This document shows positions 35,623 through 45,956 of a DNA stretch of 64,000 nucleotides, piece after piece (position 1 is the first letter of the stretch; each line of letters opens with the position of its first letter). The position numbers were made by a program, and so were the translations under genes. The notes beneath the pieces were generated by a model. That model was not told the origin of the DNA, did not search any database, and saw only the letters and a list, made by a program, of their open reading frames with translations. The stretch is taken from NCBI GenBank assembly GCA_023614405.1, contig JAJUPC010000038.1, positions 620,001 to 684,000 of the forward strand, written 5' to 3'. The DNA comes from Avena insularis (lineage: Eukaryota; Streptophyta; Magnoliopsida; Poales; Poaceae).

Positions 35623-36447
35623 TTAGTCCCCGAAGCTGGTGCTATCATGCCGCATACTTCGGCTAGACCACATCAGTTTCCAGACATTTATTCTTTCTAG
35701 TCTCATGTCCGACATATTTCTTATCCGGCGCTTCCCTTCAGCTATCTCATGTTTGTTTATCCTCTCTTTGCGAGGTCCGAGTCGCCTTCCGAGTCATTCT
35801 CTTTCTTCAGGGGTATCCCCTTGGCTTCTTGAGTAAGCCTTATCCTACGTGTACCAATCATTGTTGTTGTCTCGTTTTTTGTATTGCTACAGTGTATGCT
35901 GACACGCTACAGTAATTACTGCGCCTGTCGCATCGGTGTAGTGACACTTCGAATAAATGCAATGGTCACACGACCTGATCTCCTCTTGCTCATGGACCTT
36001 GCTGTGGATCCACTCCTTGCTTGTGAATGCGTGATACACGCGTTTACGCGGTTATCACGACACACCCATGATCCCACCACCGCTCACCGTACGCGGTTAT
36101 AAGTAGGGGAGTGGGGATGGGTCAATTCACTTTTCGCCTTCCCCGCTCCCTTCGTCTTCCTCCCGACGCCGCATGGTTCTCGCTCCATAAATGCATGCCG
36201 CCGCTCTTCTGCGGTTGCAATCTCACTGTCGTGCTCCCGTTCTTGGCTCCCTGCTGATACGCTTCTCCGCTGTGTAACGCGCCGCCACTGCTAGGTTCTT
36301 GCCCTAGGCGCTCTTCTTCTTTCTCTATCTCCCGCGGCGATTTTCTTTCCGTTCTGCCACGTCTTGGTCACCGGTGCAATGGGGCCTTGGGTTTCGAGGC
36401 CCCTCCCCGCCAATAGTTCTTCCTCCGTCGATTCCTCCGATAAGCCT
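35623..36447 (+). promoter_or_regulatory. Polypurine tract and promoter/leader of the C antisense gene
   Basis: TTAGTCCCCGAAGCTGG at 35623-35639 is the complement of the polypurine tract of A. Further right, TATAAG at 36098-36103 followed by TAGGGGAGTGGGGATGGG is a likely promoter for the antisense gene, about 350 nt upstream of the chosen ATG. An alternative ATG in the same frame lies at 36378. Confidence 0.6.
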
Positions 36448-39400
36448 ATGTCTAGCTCCCGCAGCAACGCCGTTGTGGGGGAAGAACTCAAGGGGGGCCC
36501 AGAGTGCGGCTCATGGAAAGGATCTACGGTTACTTGGTAAGAGATTGAGTGGTTGCGCAAGACTCGTCGGCTCCCAGCCAAGGTAAGCTGTCTATTACCC
36601 GGCAAAGAGTCTGCCCCCGTGCTCGACGATGGCAAGTACGTGGTTTTTATGTCGCTCTTTGTTAGAGGATTCGGCCTCCCTCTAAGTAACTTCGCTCGTA
36701 GATTTATTGATTTCTTTGGCCTTCAACCTCATCGTCTGCCGGCTAATGCCATAACCTCTCTGTCAGCATTTATCTCGGCCTCAGAGGGATATTTCAGCCT
36801 TTGGCCTTCTGTAGATGTTTGGTCCAAGTTTTTTCAGATTAGGTCGAACGTAGTGTCCTATATGTCTCTGCATCCCTCCGAGAAATCTCTCACCCAATGT
36901 GGTGCTGCTTCCATCACACCTCGGAAAAACTCCTTGTTTACCCGGGTCGCTGGCCTAGAGTCCTGTAAGAAATGGCATAGCTTGTTTATCTATGTCAAAA
37001 ACACGGGTACGGAGGACAAGATCCTGCTCCCCACATTCTCTATTGGTCCCCCTTCCAGACATAGTTGGTACTACAACCCGAAGAGGATCCATGCTCTCGC
37101 CGAGGCATTTGAACTTTGGCTGAAAGAATTGATTTGGGCCAGGCTTTGCGGCAAAGACTTAATGGATGCTTTTACCAGTAGTCGAATCTGCCCTTTTCAG
37201 CTCCGCTCTCATAAGCTCTTTATATGAGCGGTCCTTTATATCCCAACCGAGTTTCTACGATTGATCTTGATGATTTCCAAATTTCTAAACGTGTACGGGC
37301 TATCTTCAAGACTGACATGCCCGAGGAATGGAAGTGGGGAATGAAGCCTTTATCTCGCAAGAATCCTCCGCTTCAAGTAAATTGAACATGAGTTGTTCTA
37401 TCCGAGTTATTTCTCATCAGTTATTTCGCTAACTTTTGTTTGCTTTTCATGCAGACATTTGGTGAGCAGGCCACGGAAGATGCTGAGGTGCTGCTCTCCC
37501 TTGGTTTGCTGATCGCAGTAACCCGGAAAATGGAGAACCTGATCCAGAGGAATTCATTCCTAAGCCGGAGGCTTCTCCTGCTCGCACCGAGAGTAAGACC
37601 TCGGCCTATGCTGGGCAAGGTAATTCGGACGACGTCCAAATTCTCGAGGTAGTTGCCGTGGTTCCTATCTCTTATGCATTTCCGGCTCCTTCTTTCCCAG
37701 CTAATCCGGCTGACCAGGTGCACGAGGTCGAACCTCTTTCTTCAGAAGCACCTGCTACTTCTAAGAAGCATGCCGCTTCGAAGAAACCTTCGGATGCTGC
37801 TCCCAATAAATGAACCAAGAAATCCTCCTAGCATATTCCGAGGCGCAAAGTTATGCCTGGAGTTACTGGGTAAGTTTCCCTTTATATTTTCATTTTTATT
37901 TATTGTTTCTCTATTTCTATTTCTGAATTAACATTCATTTCTTTGCAGAGCTCCTCTTTCCTCTAAACCTAGCAGTCCGAGTATGACATCTCATGTTACT
38001 CAGCCGCCTTCACGATTGCCTCCGAAAGATGTTCGGGTCCCTAGTCCTCCTCACGATGATTCTCCTCGTGCGCCGACTAACGGCTCTCCTCGATGAGATG
38101 AGCCCATTGCTCCCCCTGTTGTTTCTGATGATGTCCTGATGCCGGATTGTCCGACTGATTTGGCAGCTTCTCCCGAGATTCCCGAAGTCAGTCCCACCTA
38201 TCCCTCAGCTATCCTAGTCGTAGCTTCTGCTTAGACATCTGCCGAGGTTACCACTACCTCGGCTCATTTGGAGATTGTCACGCCTTCTGCTGCAAAGGAC
38301 GTTACTCCCAGTCCTCAGCTTGTTGCTCTTGCCGAAGTTCATGCCAAAAGCAAGAAAGTTGTCGCTGCAAACCCTTGCCATCCCAAAAAAGGCAAGCAGG
38401 TTCCTCTCAGCCAAGCGTTGCCAATATGCTCCACAAGGGTTCCTCTACAGCTAAACCTGGGATTGCCATTGCTGCCGACATGCGACTCGTGCTTCATAAG
38501 AGCACAGTGGCGAAGCGATTAACAAAGCGAGAGGCCAGAGGCAAGGTGTTGACAAGTACAGAGAGCGGGAATAGCCTTGGATCATTGGTAGAGTACGCCA
38601 ACAATTGGAACGCTGCTGATCAACTCGAAGGTAATCCGAGTAATCAGTCTTTCCAGTTGTCCTACATCAGCAACCGTTTACACATGGATTCTAAGGTTCT
38701 TCTAGAAAGCGACAAGATGAACAAGGTATGCTCTTCAGTTTACACTTCATCTTCTACTTAGTAGATACTATATATCCACTAGTCCCCGAGCTTGCAACCG
38801 AATGACTTGTTATTCGTTTGGAAGCTTACCTTGTTGAAAATACAGCTATTTGGTTGTGCAATAGATAGATTTTACCGTACATGTTTTGAATTAAAATGCA
38901 CCTTGCCATCTAGATTCTAGTCAAGTTTTACTTGATTCGGATTTTCTTTAGTTTTGAATAGCAGCCACCTAGATCCGAGTCAAGTTTCCTCTTGATTCAG
39001 ATCTGCTTTAGTTTTGAATATCCAGCCACCTAGATCAAAGTCAAGTTTCTTCTTGATTCAGACCTGCTTTAGTTTTGAATATCCAGCCACCTAGATCCGA
39101 GTCAAGTTTCTTCTTGATTCGGATCTTTTTGTGATTTTCTTTGTATAACTTGGTGTTATTTTAGTTTGCTCATAATCGGCGTATAGCCGAATTTCAGAGG
39201 TTACTCTTCTTGCATAAAAATCTTCAAGATAAATTCGAGAAAATGGTTCCCGTTGTGAAGAAAACTGGTAAATTACCCGGCATTTCATGCCCCTTATCTT
39301 TGTAGAAGACCCAATTCCTGGACTAATTTCTGGTGTATTATTATGCAACTAATATTAACAATATGAATGCCCGGCTTACGAAGAAGGTTGCCACCCTTGA

Positions 39401-40813
39401 AGGTTAGTTACCTGTTTTTTATTTATCTATTTTCGTTCGAAGTGAATCTCTAGTATCTCATAGTATCCCTTCTTCGGCTCAGACGTGTTGCCAGGATTTG
39501 TAGCGTCACATCAAGAGTGCATACCTATGACTGATATTATGCTACATGTTTTAGAGCAAGCGGGAACTCACTCGGCGCAACTTAAGGAGAAGGTTGATGA
39601 GATAACCCGGCTTCATGCCGAGATTGAATCCCTCAAACTCTCTCAGAAATCTGAGTTAGAGAAGGTTGATCAAGAGTTCTCCAAGGAGAAGAACCGACTA
39701 AGTCTTCAGCTTCAGAAGGATAAGCAACTTCTTGATGCCTCCGAGTTAAAGAATCAGGCGATGACCGAAGAAATTACTCGTTTTGAGAAGAACTGGGCTA
39801 ACTGGGCCCTGGATCTCCAGAAGATGCTATGATACATCCACCGTAAGTTTTCTGTTTCTAGTCGAGTTATTCTTTGCTTGTAGCTTCTCTTGACCACATT
39901 GATGTTTTTGCTTACATATCATTTTCTAGAAGCCGAGTCTGTGAGTTCTAACGCTATGATTCCTGCTAGTGGCCTCTGAGGTGTTCCCGTTACTCCGAAT
40001 CAAGAATATTCCATTGAAGATTTCTTGGTTGCCGTTTCTGCTGCTATTGAGCCAATGAAGGTTGTGGAAAAATCTCTAGTGCAAGCGGCTATTCAGGCCT
40101 ACCAAGTGCTCTGGCCGAATGAGCCAAAGATTAAGAAAGTAGAAGTGCATGTGGCGAGGTTGATGGAGTCTCAGACTCGACTGAATCTTTGGCGAGAATC
40201 TTCTGGACGAGCTGGAGCTTATATGGCGCTTACTGCTGTTTTTTCATGGTACGAGGATATCTCCCTCGATACCTTGATGAATTTATGTACGGGCTCCCCT
40301 TGGGTCAAAAATCCGGAGTATATTGCCCGCCGTCAAGCTCGTGCCTATCAGCTAACTGAGTATGCCAATGATCATCAATGGAATGAAGGGCCGAGCTTTC
40401 TCCCTGATGACGCTGAAGATGATGTTGAGGCTGTGGATGACGATGAATCCGACGGGGATTCTGGTGGTGAAGGTGAGTCGGATGAAGACTTCGATAATGC
40501 TAATGAGTCTAGTGATAGTTCGGGAGGGGATGCCGAGGCTCACTCCTCATCCAAGGGAACTGAGGCTTCTCAAGCCCAAGGTGGAGTCTCTCAGAAGACA
40601 AACCCTGCTAAAGATATTCCTGCTACCTCCGCCGATGTTGAAGTAACCTCTGCAGAGGCTCAAGCAACTTCTGAGGCCCCTGCTGCTAAGGTCGTTCCTC
40701 CTAGCGAGGCTGAGGTAGCCTCGGCTGCGTCTGAGATACCAACATCGGAAACTCCTGCTGCTGCTACTGTTCCTTTGCGGGTGATTTGGCAACTGCCGAT
40801 GCTTGAGCTTTAA
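36448..40813 (+). pseudogene. Element C antisense gene: six-exon putative gypsy-type transposon protein
   Basis: Exons 36448-37376, 37455-37869, 37949-38725, 39349-39402, 39495-39842 and 39930-40813, matching A border for border; exon 4 is 54 bp in both. Exon 1 contains RGFGLPLSNFARRF, LPANAITSLSAFIS, ITPRKNSLFTRVAGLESCKK and SRICPFQLRSHKL, with a TAA at 36538 and a frameshift near 37220. Exon 5 encodes a heptad-rich coiled coil (HSAQLKEKVDEITRLHAEIE) with a TGA at its end. Exon 6 has WYEDISLDTLMNL and a Glu/Asp/Ser-rich tail, and is open to the TAA at 40811. The acceptor before exon 4 is AA instead of AG. Function unknown; the acidic tail, coiled coil and separate promoter suggest a regulatory or structural protein, but that is conjecture. 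Confidence 0.78.
38904..39128. repeat. 61 bp minisatellite in intron 3 of the C antisense gene
   Basis: CCACCTAGATC recurs at 38965, 39026 and 39087 with a period of 61 bp. The unit is homologous to the 60 bp unit of A in the reverse direction and has the same hairpin design (GATCCGAGTCAAG and CTTGATTCAGATC arms, 11 of 13 pairs). Confidence 0.9.
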
Positions 40814-41696
40814 AACTCTTACTTGTTTAAGTACCCGGTATGCCGGGTGTATGCTGTCTTAAAACAATCTTCCTCTTTTGGTACTATGTGGTCCGTTTAA
40901 CTTCGGCGTCATATGTTGTAGTAGTATTGTTATTCTTCTAGTTGAATTTTTGTGATTCGTATCCTTGCTTGCAAAATGTTAACTTCATAAGTTCGAATCA
41001 TATTTCCATGTGTCTGATTTTCGCTCGGCATCCATCATGTGTCTTCATCTATTCTTAGTTGCAAAACTTTTGGTTTTATAATTTTGTCTCAAGGACTATG
41101 ACCTCTATGTCCATACATCATTTAGTCTTAGAACCCTACTACCTCTCGGAGTCATCTATTGTTAATATAATTGAAATAGGATACTTTCCATATTATATTT
41201 CGAACTTCTGAGGTTATTACTTGTATGATTGTAATAGTACAATTTCATGGGACAGTCCCCGAGTTATTGCTCGGGTTGCCAAAGTGATCATTCATATTAC
41301 ACATGTGATTGATGATAGACGATACGGGCAGTCTCCGAGTCACTGCTTGGGCCACCGAGGTTCCATACATAACCAAAGTGGCCAACAGTATGGGGTAGTC
41401 CCCGAGTTACTGTTCGAGCTGCCCAAGTTTCATACATAAATAAAAATGATTAACAACATGGGATAGTCGTTGAGTTATAGCTCAAGCTACAGAGTTTCAT
41501 ACATAACCAGAATGACACTCGGTGCAGGGTAGTCCTCGAGTTACTGTTCGAGTCACCGAAGTTTCATACATAACTAAAAAAATAACAAACAACATGGGGT
41601 AGTCCCCGAGTTACTGCTCGAACTACCGAAGTTTTATTAATTCATATCTTATACATCAACTTAATACATAATATTGCTGGATACCATACACTTCCT
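40814..41696. repeat. Spacer and 67-70 bp tandem array in element C
   Basis: GTCCCCGAG-type starts lie at 41255, 41331, 41398, 41466, 41532 and 41602, spaced 66-76 bp. In element sense each unit gives AACTCGGGGAC, again like the polypurine tract. It occupies the same place as the array in A, between integrase and the antisense gene. Nothing else is seen in 40814-41240. Confidence 0.85.
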
Positions 41697-43000
41697 CTAA
41701 GTGTAAAATGGATGAAGTAAAGCCACATTCCACGGTCTTTTTGACTCGTTTCCAGACTTATCCGCCTTGTTCTTTTGTGGCATTTGAGCGTCGATTAGGT
41801 AGTATGCATCATTGTGTAATGTTTTGCTTACGATGAATGGGCCTTCCCATGGAGGTGAGAGTTTATGCATGCCGGCTGTGCGTTGCACCAGCTGAAGGAC
41901 TAGATATCGTTCCTTGAAAACTCTTGGACTCACTTTCTTGCTATGATATTGCCTGAGGTCTTGTTGATAAATAGCGGATCTTGATATTGACAATTGTCTT
42001 GCTTCTTCTAGCAGGTCCACATCATCTTGCCGAGATATTTCATTTACTTTGGAGCTCGTGTATTGGGTGACTCTTGGCGAGTCATGCATTATGTCGGCCG
42101 GAAGTACATCTTCTACCCTATATACTAGAAAGAACGGGGTATATCTCGTCGATCTATTCGGGGTAGTCCTCAAGCTCCACAGCACCGTTGGGAGTTCCTC
42201 GATCCAGCATCCTGCTGACCTCTATAGCGGTTCTATCAGCTGAGGTTTTATTCCAGATAGTACTAGTCCATTTGATCTTTCTACTTTCCCATTTGATACC
42301 GGGTGAGCCACCGAAGCAACATCCAGTCTTATGTGCTTCTCTTGGCAGAATCGAGCAAAAGCTCCCTCAGCGAAGTTGTGCCATTATCTGTGATGATACT
42401 GTATAGGTATCCATATCTCAGAATGATATCTTTGAGGAATTTCACCGTCGTGGGAACGTCACACTTTCTTATTGGTTTTACTTCTATCCACTTTGTGAAT
42501 TTGTTGACCATGACCAAAATGTGAGTCATGTCGCCGCGAGCCGGCTTAAATTGTCCTACCATATCTAAACACCATACAGAGAATGGCCAAGTGATTGGTA
42601 TTGTTTTTAACTCGAACGAAGTCATGTGTATTTTGCTGGCATATCTCTAGCGGCCATTACACTTCGTTACCAGTTCTTTTGCTTCCTTCAGCGCACTTGG
42701 CCAGTAAAATCCATGCCTAAATGCTTTGGCCACGAGGGCTCTGGACAAGGCATGGTGCCCACATTCTCCTTGATGTATATCCAAGAGGATCTCTTGCCCC
42801 TCTGCCGAGTCAACGCATCGTTTGCATCACATTTGTCACGCTTCTCTTATAAAGCTCATTATTCATGATCGTGTAAGCCTTTGCTCTTCTCACTATCTTC
42901 CTAGCCATAACCTCATGATCCGGCAAGGCCTTTTCTTTGAGGAAGGAGAATATGGGTTGTGCCCATTTCGGCATGACTGTTTTCGGGAAAATTGTGTTGT
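41697..43000 (-). pseudogene. int: Element C integrase, interrupted
   Basis: The C-terminal half is open for 162 codons, 42185-41697 (LWSLRTTPNRSTRYTPFFLV, KLSPPWEGPF, NVALLHPFYT). The core, 42625-42329, has WCLDMVGQF (first Asp) and SIITDNGTT (second Asp). The catalytic Glu is readable in a frameshifted stretch near 42280. The N-terminal zinc region near 42650-42830 is broken. No chromodomain. Confidence 0.87.
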
Positions 43001-45090
43001 CAATTTCCATTATCTCTGTCGACATAACATCTGCCGGCTTTTCCCAATCGATTTTTGGGTCAAGGGAATGAATCTCCGAGTAGTTCGGCTCATGTACTTT
43101 ATCAATTTCCACTGGGACGCACCCGGTTATCTGATCTGATGAGATGCGAATTGACTCGGATTCTGGTGAAGGTATAATTGACGGCTTTCTTAGGTGTTCT
43201 AGTGCGATACCAGGCGGAATTGACTGTCTGGTTGATCCGAGCTTCGATAGCGTGTCAGCATCATCATTCTCTGCTCATGGTATATGATGGAATTCACATC
43301 CATCAAAGTAACCAATAATTTTCTGTACATTGTGTCCCAATTTCCTAATACTTGCTGGACTACGAGGTCCGAATCCCCGTAACAGAGAATTCGACGTATG
43401 CCGATCTCTTTTACCATTTTTATGCCATGGATAAGTGCCTCATATTCCGGTACATTATTTGATGCGGCAAAATGTATTTGCAATACATATCTCAGCTGAT
43501 CCTTTTTTGGAGAGGTTAATACTATCCCTTCTCTTAATCCATTTTTTAACTTGGACCCATCAAAGTGCATCGTCCAATAATTCGGATCTGGCAATGGTGG
43601 TTCATACTGCACCTCGGCCCAGTCTACAAAAAAGTCGGCCACTGCCTAAGATTTAACTGCATCTCGCGTATCAAATTGTGGGGCATAAGGTGGTAACTCG
43701 ATTGCCCATTTGGCTATTCGGCCACTTGCATCTCGGCTATTGGTGCCTCACAAATCACCTTTATGGGATGTTCTTCAAAATAATGTTTGAGCTTCTTCGC
43801 CAACATGTACACTCCGTAAGCCATTTTCTGGTAATGTGGGTAATTATGCTAGGAGGACGATAATACCTCACTCAGCTAATACACCGGTCTTTGCACCGAC
43901 TTGCCTTCTTCGTTTCGCTCCACAACAAGTACTGCAGTTACTACCCTGTTCGTTGCTGCCAGATAGAGTAGCATAGGCTCTTTTGATAACGGGGAAGCTA
44001 AGATAGGCGCAGTAGCCATCATCTTTTTAAACTCATGAAAATCGTTATCTGCCTGAGGTGTCTAGGTGAACTTGTCAGATTTTTTCATTAACTGATATAA
44101 AGGCAATGCTTTTTCACCTAGCCGACTTACGGACCGACTCATGGATGCAAGGCACCCTGTAAATTTCTGAACATCATTTAGGCATTCTGGAAGTTCCATT
44201 CTTTCAACCGCACGGATCTTAGTCGGATTTGCCTCTATACCTAGGCTGGACACGAGCAAACCGAGTAATTTTTAAGCTGGTACACCAAAGGTGCATTTTT
44301 CTGGGATAAGCTTCATTCGGAACCTTCTTAAGTTCGCGAATGTCTGCCGGATATCTTCTAGGAGCGTGTTGCTCTCTTTGGTTTTTATAACCACATCATC
44401 AACATATACTTGCACATTTTTTCCGATCTGGCCGTGCAAGCATTTCTGCATGCATCTCTGGTACGTGGCTCCGGCATTACGCAGGCTGAATGGCATGGTG
44501 TGATAGTAATAAGCCCTATACGGGGTGATAAATGCAGTCTTTATTTGATCATCCATATTTAATAGTATCTGGTGGAAACCAGAGTACGCGTCTACAAATG
44601 ATAACATCTCGTAGCCTGTGGTTGAATCAATGACCTAGTCTATCCTAGGTAAAGGAAAAGGATCTTTGGGACATGCCTTATTAAGGTTCGTGTAATCGAT
44701 GCACATTCACCAAACGACAACCACATTTGGGTCATACTTTTTCTTTTCTACCAACACCGGGTTTGATAACCAATCCGGATGAAGTACTTCCATGATAAAC
44801 CCGGCCGCAAGGAGCCGAGCTATCTCATCCCCTATTATTTTTCTCCTGTCTTTGACGAAGCGGCGGAGAGGTTGCTTCATCTGTCTTGCTCCTGGCCTTA
44901 CATGCAAAGAGTGCTGAGCCAACTCTGTCGGCACTCCTTGCAGAACCTGGGTGGACCATGCAAAGATATCCCCATTCTCATGGAGGAAGTTGGTAAGCTC
45001 GCTTTCCTATTTTCATTCAGGTCGGCACCAATTGTGATGGTGCGCTCTGGGAATTGATCATCAATGTAGATCTTCTTTGTTTCCTTAGTC
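43001..45090 (-). pseudogene. pol: Element C pol: reverse transcriptase, RNase H, second RNase H
   Basis: RT blocks 44934-44707 (ELAQHSLHVRPGARQMKQ), 44607-44272 (FVDAYSGFHQILLN, catalytic Y-V-D-D at 44406-44395, then VV) and 44259-44062. The second RNase H, 43642-43199, has TMHFDGSKLKNGL, NVPEYEALIHGIK and CYGDSDLVVQQVLG, followed by an internal deletion and frame change before the IYHEQRM region. The PR-RT linker near 45009-45007 carries a TAG in the frame continuous with RT. Indels break the polyprotein in at least four places. Confidence 0.87.
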
Positions 45091-45956
45091 GGCTGGAACG
45101 ACACACTTTCATGCGGGTTGGCAAGTGCCGACATGTTAAGATGTCCCGACTGAGCTAAAGCTGACACTTCCTGAATTCTCTTTTCTATCTTGCAATTACC
45201 AAAGACTCGACTAGGTTTGATCCGGCTGAAGCACATTCCATTGATTTCCTATAGTCTCCTGCTATTGTTATCACCCCCTGAGGTCCTGGCATCTTCATTT
45301 TCAAGTAACTGATCTGACAGCTGCTCATAAATTTGGCCAATGCCGACCGTCCGAGAAAAGCATGATAGAAACTTTCTAGATCCACTACCTCAAACTCAAG
45401 ATTTTCAGATCTACGATTCTCTCTTGTGTAGAATAATACATCTACTCAGAACTTTCCAATGAGTTCGCATGATTTTCCTGGCACTATCCCATGGAACGTT
45501 GTCCTTGTTGACTGCAGCATATTCGGAGTTATTCCGAGTTTGTGCATTTTGTATTTATACATAATATTAATGCTGCTCCCATTATCTTTCAATACTTTTG
45601 AGAACTTCACATTGATGCTAGGCCCGACAAACGTCGGATCCAGCTCTAAAGCATACGATCCTGGGTTCGGCATGATTTTTGGATGATCTCTTATGCTCCA
45701 GGTTATCTCCTGATCCGACCATGGCACGTATCTCGAAACTACAGGCATGACTGCATTCACTTCCATATGTCGGCACTGCACCCTCTGTCTATCTTGCTAT
45801 TATGTTGTGACACACAGTATGATTGGTGATGTTCCCTGTAATCATCGCGTCCATTATTTTCTAGGTTTCCCCTTCCATCTTGATTCTGATTTATCACTTG
45901 ATGAACTGTATCCCTCCAATCCTGATTCTCATACCTCAGAGGTGGTGGAGGTAACA
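45091..45956 (-). pseudogene. Element C aspartic protease region
   Basis: D-N-G-S-S at 45586-45572 within VLKDNGSSINIMYK, in the open block 45781-45446. The C-terminal part LESFYHAFLGRSALAKFM is in 45385-45185. A stop and a frame change separate the two. Confidence 0.82.
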
